Source: Bog-473 sp963788585 (lineage in GTDB: Bacteria > Actinomycetota > Acidimicrobiia > Acidimicrobiales > RAAP-2). Taken from it: a stretch of 64,000 bases of DNA. Under the pieces are notes generated by a model. The model was not told the DNA's origin. It was given only the letters and a program-made list of their open reading frames with translations, and did not search any database. The DNA lies in NCBI GenBank assembly GCA_963788585.1, contig CAWBHA010000004.1, positions 372,001 to 436,000 of the forward strand. Reading direction: 5' to 3'. The translations under genes were made by a program, and so were the position numbers. Positions 33,730-41,918 of this stretch are shown piece after piece (the first letter of the stretch is position 1; every line of letters starts with the position of its first letter).

Positions 33730-35460
33730 CTAGCTCCTCTCGCTTGTCACGACGTGGTCGGTGCCCCTGGCGTTTCGCTCGCGCAGCTCGCGCTTGAGCA
33801 CCTTCCCGCTGGCGTTCACCGGCAAAGCGTCGACGAACACCACGCCGCGTGGGACTTTGTAGTTGGCCATGGCGCCTCGGGACCAACTGAGGATGCTACG
33901 GCCGAGCTCGTCAGGGTCGGTCGCGGCGCCGGCGCCGGCGGACGGGACCACGTAGGCACAGCCCACCTCCCCCATACGGACGTCGGGGACGCCGACGACG
34001 GCCACCTGCGCCACCGCCTCGTGGGTGCGCAGTATGGCCTCGATCTCCGCCGGATAGGCGTTGAAGCCGCCCACGACATACATGTCCTTGACGCGGTCGG
34101 TGATCGTCACGTTGCCGGCGTCGTCCATGACGCCGATGTCGCCGGTGTGCAGCCAGCCGTCGGGGTCGATCGCCTCCGCCGTGGCCGCCTCATCGCCCCA
34201 ATACCCGGACATGACGGTGTAGCCGCGTAGGACGATCTCTCCGGGCGCGCCGGTCGGCACCGCCTCTCCGTCCACGACGGTTCGGACTTCGAGACCAGGG
34301 ATGGCCCGGCCGGAGGTCGTGGCGATCACCTCGGCGGGATCGCCTCGGCGGCACATCGTCACCGTGCCGCAGGATTCGGTGAGCCCGTACGCCGTTAGGA
34401 CCGTTCCGAACCCGAGCTCATCCCGCATGGCCTGCACGAGCTCGACCGGCACGACGGCGGCTCCCGTCACGCCGAGCCGGAGCGAGGTCAGGTCGTGCTC
34501 CGCCCGCCCGGGGTCGGCCAGCAGCGTCTGGTAAAGCGTCGGGGGCCCGGGCAGCACGCTGATGCGCTCGCGTGCGATGCGCTGCATCACCGTTGCGGCG
34601 TCGAAGACGGGCTCGGGCACCACGGTGGCGCCCGCCATCAGACAGGCCAGGATGCCGGCCTTGTAGCCGAACGTGTGGAAGAAGGGGTTCACGACCAGGT
34701 AGCGATCCCCTGCCGTCAGGCCGACGATGGACGACCAGGTCCCGAACGTACGCAGGGACTGGGCGTGGGTCGTAGCCGCACCCTTGGGGTACCCGGTGGT
34801 GCCCGAGGTGAAGATGAGGTCCGAGACGTCGTCGGGCTGGACATCGGCGGCCCTCGCGGCGGTCGTCGAGGGCATGACGGACTGTGCGTCCGCCAGGAAC
34901 TCCCGCAGTCCGACCACCGGGACCGGGACGGCTGGCGTGCTCGCCGCGGCGGACTCTGCGCCGTTTCGCAGGAGGACGATCCGACACAGCGGGCCTACGT
35001 CCTCTTCCTTCAGCAACGCGGGGTAGTCGGTGCCCAGGAAGCCGCGGACCGTGACCAAGGTCTGTGCGCCGGCGCTGCGCACGATGTAGGCGGCCTCACC
35101 ACCCTTGAATCGTGTGTTCAACGGGACGAGGACCGCGCCACCCCGCAACAGGCCAAGCGCCGCAAGCATCCACTCGGCGCAGTTGGGCGCCCAGATGGCC
35201 ACCCGGTCACCGGGCTCGACCCCCGCCGCCACGAAGGCCCGGGCGTAGCGGTCCACCTCCTCCCCCAGCTGCGCAAAGGTCAGCCGCACGTCACCCTCGA
35301 CGAGCGCCTCCGTGGCTCCGTGGCGCCGCGCGGCATCCTCCACCAACCGGGGAACGGTGCCCCAGATCAGGTCTGCCCGTGGGTCTTCCTGGTCGGCGGG
35401 GGCACCACCGATCCCGGTCTCTGTCCCCATGCCGGTGCTTGTGCTCGCGTTCGCGCTCAT
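33730..35460 (-). CDS. fadD3: FadD3-like HIP:CoA ligase
   Basis: A 576-residue ANL-family acyl-CoA synthetase. AMP-binding P-loop FTSGTTGYPKGAATTHAQ, then NPFFHTFGYKAGILACLMAGATVVPEP, LTAYGLTESCGTVTMCRRGD, the hinge RVKDMYVVGGFNAYPAEIE and the final lysine motif LPVNASGKVLKRELRER. Together with adjacent ipdF and fadE30 it matches FadD3 (Rv3561), which activates the steroid C/D-ring propionate HIP with CoA. GVEPGDRVAIWAPNCAEWMLAALGLLRGGAVLVPLNTRFKG also fits that subgroup. ATG 35460 overlaps the ipdF stop by 4 bases. The first 30 residues are low complexity and a start at the internal Met11 is possible. Confidence 0.85.
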   Translation of the reverse strand: MSANASTSTGMGTETGIGGAPADQEDPRADLIWGTVPRLVEDAARRHGATEALVEGDVRLTFAQLGEEVDRYARAFVAAGVEPGDRVAIWAPNCAEWMLAALGLLRGGAVLVPLNTRFKGGEAAYIVRSAGAQTLVTVRGFLGTDYPALLKEEDVGPLCRIVLLRNGAESAAASTPAVPVPVVGLREFLADAQSVMPSTTAARAADVQPDDVSDLIFTSGTTGYPKGAATTHAQSLRTFGTWSSIVGLTAGDRYLVVNPFFHTFGYKAGILACLMAGATVVPEPVFDAATVMQRIARERISVLPGPPTLYQTLLADPGRAEHDLTSLRLGVTGAAVVPVELVQAMRDELGFGTVLTAYGLTESCGTVTMCRRGDPAEVIATTSGRAIPGLEVRTVVDGEAVPTGAPGEIVLRGYTVMSGYWGDEAATAEAIDPDGWLHTGDIGVMDDAGNVTITDRVKDMYVVGGFNAYPAEIEAILRTHEAVAQVAVVGVPDVRMGEVGCAYVVPSAGAGAATDPDELGRSILSWSRGAMANYKVPRGVVFVDALPVNASGKVLKRELRERNARGTDHVVTSERS

Positions 35461-36269
35461 GGGTGCTGGCTACTCACGGAGATGACCTCGCCGGACAGGT
35501 ACGAGGAGTAGTCGCTTGCCAGGAACACGATGACGTTGGCCACCTCCCACGTCTCGGCTCCGCGGCCGAACAGCTCCCGTCGGCGCAGGATGGCCAGGTC
35601 CTCGTCGGGAATCGCCCGATTCAAAAACGGGTGCTCGGCCAGGCTGGGCGATACGGCGTTGACCCGCACGCCTGACGGTGCAGCTTCGGCGGCGGCGCAG
35701 CGTGTCAGGGCCATGACCCCAGCTTTTGCCGCTGCGTAGTGCGCCTGGCCGGGCTGGGCGCGCCAACCCAACACCGAGGCATTGTTCACGATGACGCCGC
35801 TCTTCCGCGGCAACATGCGCGCCAGGGCGGCCCGTGTGCAGCGGAAAGTACCGGTCAAGGTAATGTCGAGCACGGTCGACCATTGCTCATCGGTCATCTC
35901 GACCAGCGGCACCGTGCCGCCGAGGCCGGCGTTGTGCACGGCGACGTCGATCCGTCCGAAACGCGCCACGACACCCTCGTACAGAGAGCCGACCCGCGCT
36001 TCGTCACGCACATCACAGCTAATCGCGTGCACGCGCTCGCTCCCGGCCACTGCCGCGAGCTGTTCGGCCGTCTCCCCGAGCCGCCGCTCGTGGGCGTCGG
36101 AGACGACGACCGACGCGCCCTCCTCGAGGCAGCGGCGGGCCGTGGCAGAACCGATGCCCGTGCCCGCTGCCGCGGTGACGACGACGATCTTCGCGTCCAG
36201 GAGGCCGTGGCCGCCCGGGGGCGGGGGCGGGGGCGGGGGCTCGAACGACGCGCCCAGGTCTGTGCTCAC
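35457..36269 (-). CDS. ipdF: Short-chain dehydrogenase, IpdF-like (steroid C/D-ring degradation)
   Basis: A 270-residue SDR. Cofactor motif TAAAGTGIGSATARRCLEEGA near residue 32, NAG motif (HNAGLGG), catalytic Ser-Tyr-Lys in NNASVLGWRAQPGQAHYAAAKAG, and C-terminus YLSGEVISVSSQHP, which closely resembles Rv3559c/IpdF. IpdF interconverts HIP-CoA and its 5-hydroxy form. The N-terminus carries an eight-proline run, (P)8, not part of the SDR fold, encoded by a G-quadruplex-like repeat. GTG 36269 overlaps the fadE30 stop (GTGA) and its own stop overlaps fadD3 (ATGA). Confidence 0.85.
   Translation of the reverse strand: MSTDLGASFEPPPPPPPPGGHGLLDAKIVVVTAAAGTGIGSATARRCLEEGASVVVSDAHERRLGETAEQLAAVAGSERVHAISCDVRDEARVGSLYEGVVARFGRIDVAVHNAGLGGTVPLVEMTDEQWSTVLDITLTGTFRCTRAALARMLPRKSGVIVNNASVLGWRAQPGQAHYAAAKAGVMALTRCAAAEAAPSGVRVNAVSPSLAEHPFLNRAIPDEDLAILRRRELFGRGAETWEVANVIVFLASDYSSYLSGEVISVSSQHP
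36217..36239 (+). repeat. Four G5 tracts: G-quadruplex-forming motif inside ipdF
   Basis: Four runs of five guanines, each separated by a single C, (GGGGGC)x3 then GGGGG. On the plus strand this is a textbook short-loop G-quadruplex motif. It is the template strand of ipdF and encodes the N-terminal polyproline run. The run length may vary by slippage in units of six bases. Confidence 0.8.
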
Positions 36270-37471
36270 CCGACCCCTTTCGGCTCGGCCGGAAGACCGA
36301 GCACCCGCTCGCCGATGATGTTGCGCTGGACCTGGTTCGACCCGCCGTAGATGGTCTCGGCCCGCGCGAAGAGGAAGGAGCGCTGCAGATCGCCGAGTCC
36401 GTAGCCGGCGTTCTCGGGCGTCGGTTCACCGGAGAGCACGGTCGCCGCTGGGCCCATGATCCGCATCGCCAGCTCGCCCAGGCGACGGTGCCAACTGGCC
36501 CAGTACAACTTGGCGATCGACGCCTCGGGCGGCGCGACCGGACCGTCGACGCCCGAGAGGCTGCGCAGCGTGTTGTACCGCATGATGGTGAGCTCGATGT
36601 GGGCCTGGGCGAGCTGCTGTCGCACCACGGCGTCGCGGGCAGCGCCCGTCTCCTCGGCCAAGGCCACGATCCGGTCCAGCTCGCGGCGAAAGCCGAGCTG
36701 GTGGCCGAGGAGCGCGACGCCCCGCTCGAAAGCCAATGTCGCCAGAGCGACCCGCCAACCCTCGCCGACACCGCCCACGACATTGTCCGCCTGCGTACGG
36801 GCGCCGTCGAAGAACACCTCGTTGAATTCGCTCGTCCGAGTGAGCTGGGTGATGGGCCGCACCTCGATCCCGGGCTGGTCCATGGGCACGAGGAGATAAG
36901 TCAGGCCTTTATGCCGAGCGGACTCGGGATCCGTACGGCAGACGACGAAGCACCAGTCCGCCTGGTGGGCGAGCGAGGTCCAGACCTTCTGGCCCGTCAA
37001 CACCCACTCGTCGCCGTCCCGCACCGCCTTGGTCTTGACGTTCGCCAGGTCGCTGCCGGCATCGGGTTCCGAGTAACCCTGACACCACAGCTCGTCACCC
37101 TCGCGGATCGGCGGCAGGAACCGAGCCTTCTGCTCGGGCGTCCCGTAGTGGATCAAGGTCGGCCCCAGCAGGCCCTCCCCCATGACGTTGACCCGGCCCG
37201 GCGCTGCGGCGCGGGCGTATTCCTCGTTGAACACGACCTGTTCGGTCATGGACGCACCCCGGCCGCCGTACTCGACCGGCCAGCCCAGGCAGGTCCAACC
37301 CCCGTCAGCGAGCACCTTCTCCCAGCAGCGCCGGACCTCGAAACCAAACGTCTCGTCTCCCGAGCCGCCCCGACCGCCCAGCTCCGCGAACTCCCCCACC
37401 AGGTGCTCGTCGAGAAAGGCGCGGACCTTCTCGCGGAACGCCACGTCCTCGGGGCGGTCTCGCAGATCCAT
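36266..37471 (-). CDS. fadE30: FadE30-like acyl-CoA dehydrogenase
   Basis: A 401-residue FAD acyl-CoA dehydrogenase. WCQGYSEPDAGSDLANVKTKAVRDGDEWVLTGQKVWTSLAHQADWCFVVCRT is the FAD/substrate segment. FDGARTQADNVVGGVGEGWRVALATLAFERG, and the C-terminus LFARAETIYGGSNQVQRNIIGERVLGLPAEP holds the region of the usual catalytic base. Gene context (fadE30-ipdF-fadD3, the same set as Rv3560c-Rv3559c-Rv3561) supports dehydrogenation of 5-OH-HIP-CoA. ATG 37471 lies 28 bases downstream of a perfect dyad. It is the first gene of a four-gene coupled operon. Confidence 0.87.
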   Translation of the reverse strand: MDLRDRPEDVAFREKVRAFLDEHLVGEFAELGGRGGSGDETFGFEVRRCWEKVLADGGWTCLGWPVEYGGRGASMTEQVVFNEEYARAAAPGRVNVMGEGLLGPTLIHYGTPEQKARFLPPIREGDELWCQGYSEPDAGSDLANVKTKAVRDGDEWVLTGQKVWTSLAHQADWCFVVCRTDPESARHKGLTYLLVPMDQPGIEVRPITQLTRTSEFNEVFFDGARTQADNVVGGVGEGWRVALATLAFERGVALLGHQLGFRRELDRIVALAEETGAARDAVVRQQLAQAHIELTIMRYNTLRSLSGVDGPVAPPEASIAKLYWASWHRRLGELAMRIMGPAATVLSGEPTPENAGYGLGDLQRSFLFARAETIYGGSNQVQRNIIGERVLGLPAEPKGVG

Positions 37472-37498
37472 CGCCCCGGGAGCGTAGCGAAGCCGAAC

Positions 37499-37529
37499 GC
37501 CCTGATCTGACGGGTCGTCAGATCAGGGC
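37499..37529. promoter_or_regulatory. Perfect 13-base dyad, probable operator of the fadE30 operon
   Basis: GCCCTGATCTGAC (37499-37511) is repeated inverted at 37517-37529 around GGGTC. It lies between the fadE30 start (minus strand) and the divergent amidohydrolase start at 37596. Size and symmetry suit a TetR-family dimer pair; it does not match the KstR2 consensus I recall. A terminator role is unlikely between divergent genes. Confidence 0.65.
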
Positions 37530-37595
37530 CGTGGCCGGCCCGAGAGCCTGGAATACTCGTGCCGCCGGGTGCCGAGTAATGGGAGGGTGGTGTCC

Positions 37596-38804
37596 ATGGC
37601 CTATTCCGAGGGCCGGATCGTCCACGACGCCGACGCCCACATCATGGAGACGCCAACCTGGCTGCGGGACCACGCCGAGCGCGCCTACCGCGACCGGTTG
37701 CCCGTATTGCGCTATCCGGGCGGAAACGAGCTGCGCCAAACCGGCGATCCAGCCGCACAGCAGCAGGACCTCAATGCGTCGTTCAAGAAGCTGCGGGCGC
37801 GGCACGTGTCGGCCGAGTACCGCGCCGACGAGCAGACCGAAATAATGGCGCGGAAGAACTTCGCCGCAACAGGCTCGTTCATCGCCGAGGACCGGCCGCG
37901 GGCACTCGACCTACTCGGCTTCTCCAGCCAGCTTGTCTTTAACACCTTCCACAACGGACGGCTGCACGACCTCGAGCACGCCGGTGACGACGACCTCGTC
38001 TACGCGGCGGCCCGTGCCCACAACCGAGGGATGCTTGAGTTCTGCTCGGTGGACCCCCGCCTGCTGCCGTCGCTGTACGTGCCGTTGGTGGATCCGGAGC
38101 GGGCAGCTGCGGCCACCCGGGAGGCACTGGCGCAGGGGGCGGCTGCGTTGCTCGTCGCCTCCGGATGCCCTCCACGCTTCTCGCCCAGCCACTCCGACCT
38201 CTTCGGGGTGTGGGCACAGGCCCAAGAGGCCGACATCCCCGTCGTCTTCCACGTAGGCGGCACGGGGACCCTGATCGATCCGCACTATTTCGTCAACGGG
38301 AAGCCGGTGCCGCCGGACTTCCACGGCGGGGAGGAGAACTTTCGCTCCGTCGATTACATGGGGATCCCGGCGCCTCCTGCGCAGACGCTGGCCACGCTGA
38401 TCTTCGACGGGGTGCTCGAGCGGTTCCCCGACCTCCATATCGGGGTGATCGAACAGGGCGCCATCTGGGTGCCTTCTTGGCTACGGCAGATGGAGTCGGC
38501 CTTCGAGGCCTTTCATCGCCACGAGGAGCGGTTGCAGACATTGTCGCTACGACCCGGTGACTACGTCCACCGCCAGGTCCGTTTCACGCCCTACCCGACT
38601 GAGGACGTGGGATGGATTATCGAGCAGGCGGGGGCTGATCTCGTGATGTTCTCCTCCGACTACCCGCACGTCGAGGGGGGACGTAAGCCCCTCGAGCGCT
38701 TCGAGGCGTCGCTGGGTGACGTGAGCGACGAGGTGCGACGACGGTTCTACGTCGACAACTTCCTCTTCCTCATGGGCAGCGCCGCGCACGCACTGGCGGC
38801 CTGA
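37596..38804 (+). CDS. Amidohydrolase family protein (TIM-barrel metal hydrolase)
   Basis: A 402-residue Amidohydro_2 (PF04909-type) protein. The N-terminal metal motif is IVHDADAHIMETP (DxH). VVFHVGGTGT holds the barrel His, DLHIGVIEQGAIWVPSWLRQME is the third metal strand, and MFSSDYPHVEGG the terminal catalytic Asp. The relatives hydrolyse or decarboxylate cyclic acids, and many sit in aromatic or steroid catabolic clusters. ATG 37596 (MAYSEGRIV) is preceded by GGGAGGGTGG; an earlier in-frame start exists. It is divergent from the fadE30 operon across the dyad and is followed after 3 bases by a serine hydrolase. Confidence 0.85.
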   Translation: MAYSEGRIVHDADAHIMETPTWLRDHAERAYRDRLPVLRYPGGNELRQTGDPAAQQQDLNASFKKLRARHVSAEYRADEQTEIMARKNFAATGSFIAEDRPRALDLLGFSSQLVFNTFHNGRLHDLEHAGDDDLVYAAARAHNRGMLEFCSVDPRLLPSLYVPLVDPERAAAATREALAQGAAALLVASGCPPRFSPSHSDLFGVWAQAQEADIPVVFHVGGTGTLIDPHYFVNGKPVPPDFHGGEENFRSVDYMGIPAPPAQTLATLIFDGVLERFPDLHIGVIEQGAIWVPSWLRQMESAFEAFHRHEERLQTLSLRPGDYVHRQVRFTPYPTEDVGWIIEQAGADLVMFSSDYPHVEGGRKPLERFEASLGDVSDEVRRRFYVDNFLFLMGSAAHALAA

Positions 38805-38807
38805 ACC

Positions 38808-39998
38808 GTGCCATCGACGTCCACCGGGGTGACCGGCCTCGTCGAGCCGGGCTTCGAACCGGTGAGCGATGCTTTCGCGGCCAATTTCGAGGCGGGGCAC
38901 GAGGTCGGCGCGGCGCTGTGCGTCCACCACGACGGGCGAAAGGTGGTCGACATCGTCGGTGGTTCCTTCGACCGGGACGGCACAGAGCCCTACGGGACCG
39001 ACACGCTGCAGCTCGTCTTCTCCTCCACCAAAGGAGCAACAGCCCTGTGCGCCAACCTGCTCGCACAGCGAGGCCAGCTCGACCTCGAGGAGCCGGTCGC
39101 GACGTATTGGCCCGAATTCGCGCAGGGCGGCAAGCAGCGGCTGCCCGTGCGCTATCTCCTCTCGCATCAGGCCGGGTTGCCTGCGATCGATCGCACCCTG
39201 AGCCCCGAGGAGGTATGGGCCTGGGATCCGGTCGTCGACGCGCTGGCGGAACAAACTCCGTTCTGGGAGCCCGGGACCGCCCACGGCTACCACGCGCTGA
39301 CCTACGGCTACCTCGTCGGGGAGGTGGTGCGGCGCATCAGCGGGCGCTCCCTCGGGTCCTTCTTCGCCGACGAGGTCGCGGATCCCCTTGGCCTTGAGTT
39401 CTTCATCGGCCTCCCCGAAGACCTCGAGCCCCGGGTTTCACCGATCGTGGCTGCGCCCATTGCCGGCGCGGCCCAGGGCTCGTCGGGATACTCCTCGACC
39501 CTCCTGGCCCGAGCGCTCAACATGGGCGGCGCCTTCCGAGATCGCGTCTGGATGAATCGTCCGGCGTGGCACGCCGCCGAGGTGCCGGGCGGCAACGGCA
39601 TCACCGACGCGACGTCGCTCTCACGGATGTACGCGGGCCTCATCGGCACGGTGGAAGGTGGGCCGTCGGCACCCCTCCTCACCAGGGACCAAGTCGAGCA
39701 AGCCCGCACTCCCCTCACCTTCGGGCCGGACCAGGTCTTCGCTTCCGTCGGGATGCCCCTTGAGCAAAAGATCGGCCTCGGCTTCTGGCGAGCCAGCCCG
39801 GCGGCCACATGGGGGGCGCGGGGCTCGTTCGGCCACGGGGGCGCCGGAGGGTCGTACGGGTTCGCGGACCCCGAGCACGGACTGGCGGTGGGCTACGTGA
39901 TGAACAAGATGGCCGAGGCCGTCCTGATCGACCCCAGGTCGGCGGGGATCATCACGGCGGTCTACGGAGCGATCGGCGCGGAGGCGAAATACATCTGA
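38808..39998 (+). CDS. Beta-lactamase-fold serine hydrolase/esterase
   Basis: A 396-residue protein of the class C beta-lactamase/EstB group. The catalytic SxxK is in VFSSTKGATALCANLLAQRG near residue 67. HGYHALTYGYLVGEVVRRISGRSLG has the Tyr-x-x-family segment, and FGHGGAGGSYGFADPEHGLAVGYVMNKM is the C-terminal GxGG/substrate loop. No signal peptide, so it is cytoplasmic and more likely an esterase, lactonase or amidase than an antibiotic lactamase. GTG 38808, 3 bases after the amidohydrolase stop, implies one operon. Confidence 0.87.
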   Translation: MPSTSTGVTGLVEPGFEPVSDAFAANFEAGHEVGAALCVHHDGRKVVDIVGGSFDRDGTEPYGTDTLQLVFSSTKGATALCANLLAQRGQLDLEEPVATYWPEFAQGGKQRLPVRYLLSHQAGLPAIDRTLSPEEVWAWDPVVDALAEQTPFWEPGTAHGYHALTYGYLVGEVVRRISGRSLGSFFADEVADPLGLEFFIGLPEDLEPRVSPIVAAPIAGAAQGSSGYSSTLLARALNMGGAFRDRVWMNRPAWHAAEVPGGNGITDATSLSRMYAGLIGTVEGGPSAPLLTRDQVEQARTPLTFGPDQVFASVGMPLEQKIGLGFWRASPAATWGARGSFGHGGAGGSYGFADPEHGLAVGYVMNKMAEAVLIDPRSAGIITAVYGAIGAEAKYI

Positions 39999-40037
39999 TG
40001 TCGCGCCGGTTGTACTACGTGGAAAGAAAGGTTTGAC

Positions 40038-40520
40038 ATGTTCACGCGAAAGTCCCAGAAGCAGGACGACACAACCTTCGAGGTCACGAAGACCGAGGAC
40101 GAGTGGGAGAAGCAGTTGACACCGCAGCAGTACGCCGTGCTGCGCCGCGCCGGGACCGAGCCCGCATGGTCGGGCGAGCTCCTGCACGTCGACGGCGAAG
40201 GCGTCTTCCGTTGTGCCGGTTGTGGCGCCGCGCTGTTCGACACCGACTCGAAATTCGACTCGGGGTCGGGCTGGCCGAGCTTCGACAGGGCCCGAGCCAC
40301 TGGGACCATCGTCGAGAAGACGGACCGCACCTTCGGGATGGCCCGGACCGAGATTCTCTGTGCCCGGTGCGGAGGGCACCTCGGGCACGTCTTCCCCGAC
40401 GGGCCCACCGACACCGGGTTGCGCTACTGCGTGAACTCGCTCTCGCTCACCTATGAGCCCGACGCGGAGGCGAAGGACGCGGCTGACGCGGAGGCCAAGG
40501 AGGGCGCGGCGTCGGACTGA
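40038..40520 (+). CDS. msrB: Peptide-methionine (R)-S-oxide reductase
   Basis: A 160-residue MsrB that reduces methionine-R-sulfoxide in oxidised proteins. Zinc-binding CAGC near residue 59 and CARC near 113. GSGWPSFDRA and GHLGHVFPDGPTDTGLRYCVNSLSL hold the catalytic Cys in RYCVNS. A charged EAKDAADAEAKEGAASD tail extends beyond the usual end. ATG 40038 with upstream GGAAAGAAAGG. The last 70 bases overlap a proposed minus-strand gene. Confidence 0.95.
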   Translation: MFTRKSQKQDDTTFEVTKTEDEWEKQLTPQQYAVLRRAGTEPAWSGELLHVDGEGVFRCAGCGAALFDTDSKFDSGSGWPSFDRARATGTIVEKTDRTFGMARTEILCARCGGHLGHVFPDGPTDTGLRYCVNSLSLTYEPDAEAKDAADAEAKEGAASD

Positions 40521-40837
40521 GCCTCCGCCAGTCTCGCCTCGACGGCCCCGAAGAGCCCCTCGAGTCGTGCAGCCTCGGCGACGAGCCCGAGCCGCCTGAG
40601 CAGCGATCCGCCGAGCGCCAGGGCGCCGCAGACCTCGACGACCTCGTCTCTCAGGAAGTCGATGTGCGGCGCTCCCGCGCTCGAGTCCGGAGCCATGTCG
40701 CAACAACGACCACCGTGGCAGCCGCTGCCGCAGTCGCCACTGTCGCGGGCTCGAGCGCCAGTCGGACCATCGCCAGGGCGGAGTCCCTGGCGAGGCCCGG
40801 CCACCCCGTTGTGATTATCAGCCACGGTGACACTCAC
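40451..40837 (-). CDS. Hypothetical protein coupled to ssb
   Basis: A 128-residue frame beginning at GTG 40837, which overlaps the ssb stop (GTGA), the coupling style used across this genome. The N-terminal half has a Cys/Gly cluster (CGSGCHGGRCC). The C-terminal half is a credible helical segment (HIDFLRDEVVEVCGALALGGSLLRRLGLVAEAARLEGLFGAVEARLAEAQ) ending in an Ala/Ser tail that overlaps the msrB 3' end. No family recognised. A competing frame at 40651-40833 has a hydrophobic stretch but no good start. Confidence 0.45.
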   Translation of the reverse strand: MSVTVADNHNGVAGPRQGLRPGDGPTGARARDSGDCGSGCHGGRCCDMAPDSSAGAPHIDFLRDEVVEVCGALALGGSLLRRLGLVAEAARLEGLFGAVEARLAEAQSDAAPSLASASAASFASASGS

Positions 40838-41253
40838 GCCTCCACCGGGAGCACGTCGGCGTCGGCGTCGGTGCCGTCCGGGGCCATCGCCCCCCGCCGC
40901 TCGACCTTGTGCACGTCGGCAGTGGCGTAGCGGAGGCTGGCGCCGACCTCGTCGGCGGTGATCTCGACTTTCGAGCGGTGCTCGCCGTCCTCGGTCTCCC
41001 AGGTCCGGTGTTCGAGCCGGCCCGTAACCACGACACGCATCCCCTTCGTTAGGCTGAGGGCGACGTTCTCCGCCAAGTCCCTCCAGCAGATGACGTCGAA
41101 GAACGACGTCGACTCCTGCCATTCGTGCGTCGTGCGGTCCTGCCAGCGGCGGTTCACTGCCACGCCGAGCTGGGCCGTGGCCTGCCCTTCCCGTGTGTAA
41201 CGGATCTCGGGCTCGCGGGTGAGGTTGCCTGTGATCGTTGTCGTGTTTGCCAT
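40834..41253 (-). CDS. ssb: Single-stranded DNA-binding protein, short form
   Basis: A 139-residue OB-fold SSB. MANTTTITGNLTREPEIRYTREGQATAQLGVAVNRRWQD, then SFFDVICWRDLAENVALSLTKGMRVVVTGRLEHRTWETEDGEHRSKVEITADEVGASLRYA, is the full core. The C-terminus ends TDADADVLPVEA. It lacks the acidic DDxxPF-type tip that recruits repair and replication proteins, so this may be an accessory SSB (SsbB-like) rather than the essential one. ATG 41253 chosen at the conserved N-terminus; the upstream extension is not conserved. Confidence 0.9.
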   Translation of the reverse strand: MANTTTITGNLTREPEIRYTREGQATAQLGVAVNRRWQDRTTHEWQESTSFFDVICWRDLAENVALSLTKGMRVVVTGRLEHRTWETEDGEHRSKVEITADEVGASLRYATADVHKVERRGAMAPDGTDADADVLPVEA

Positions 41254-41360
41254 GTGATGCCTCGCTTTCGTCGCTCCCTTCCACCGAAGGGTGCGCCGCA
41301 GCGTGGTCATCCGCTCTTGCACGAAACCTCGCTCGAATCCTTGCCGGACGAAAAGGTTCC

Positions 41361-41585
41361 TTACGATTTGGGCTTCATCCCGAGGCAGCGCAGGACGAAG
41401 GATCCGAACCGGCCGGGCTCCTTGCCCGGTTGGTGGTGGTCGGAAGAGTGCCCATAACGTGAGCCGAACACGGCGTTGCTGCTCCCGGTCAGGCCCGGTG
41501 CTGGAAACGTGTTCGGTTCCTCGTACTTGGGCACCTTGCCCAGCCGTCGTTTGGGCTTTCTCGCCTTGTCTCCAGCACTCCCCAC
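41361..41585 (-). CDS. Small basic hypothetical protein
   Basis: A 74-residue frame in the 389-base gap upstream of ssb. The sequence is basic at the start (KARKPKRRLGKVPKYEEP), then Gly/Ser/His-rich. No membrane helix, signal or known motif. GTG start. Codon usage is plausible but support is limited to an open frame on the same strand as ssb; it could be noncoding leader DNA. Confidence 0.35.
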   Translation of the reverse strand: MGSAGDKARKPKRRLGKVPKYEEPNTFPAPGLTGSSNAVFGSRYGHSSDHHQPGKEPGRFGSFVLRCLGMKPKS

Positions 41586-41642
41586 ACCGCCAGTCTGGCC
41601 CAGATCGGCAGAGCGTGGGGAGACGGGGACGGGCCGCCGGAC

Positions 41643-41918
41643 CTAGTCCTGCCCCCGCCGCACCATCCGACCTCCGACGACGTAGAGGGCCACGCCGACG
41701 ACGACCCCAGCAACGATGATCCAGCGCACGACCGCGGTCTCGAGGGATGTCGGGGAGCCGTTCTGGCTGATCTCGGAAAAGCCGCCGCCGATCACCAGGG
41801 CGACGAAGGCGACCACGAAACAGACCAGCGACCCCGTGCGGGCCGCGTTACAGAAGAAGCGCGACTGCGAGCGGTCGGGACGCGAGCCGTTGCGCGCCGG
41901 CCGCGGATCGCCGCTCAC
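41643..41918 (-). CDS. Small two-helix membrane protein
   Basis: A 91-residue protein. After a basic N-terminus (RNGSRPDRSQSRFFCNAARTG), two hydrophobic helices are seen (LVCFVVAFVALVIGG and AVVRWIIVAGVVVGVALYVVGG), ending in RMVRRGQD. GTG 41918 overlaps the merR stop by 4 bases (GTGA), so it is probably made with that regulator. Unknown function; a membrane partner of the regulated response is possible. Confidence 0.6.
   Translation of the reverse strand: MSGDPRPARNGSRPDRSQSRFFCNAARTGSLVCFVVAFVALVIGGGFSEISQNGSPTSLETAVVRWIIVAGVVVGVALYVVGGRMVRRGQD

Noticed and set aside
40651..40833. 60-codon minus-strand frame with a hydrophobic stretch below ssb
   Set aside because: It overlaps the better-coupled 40451-40837 frame and lacks a ribosome site; retained only as an alternative.
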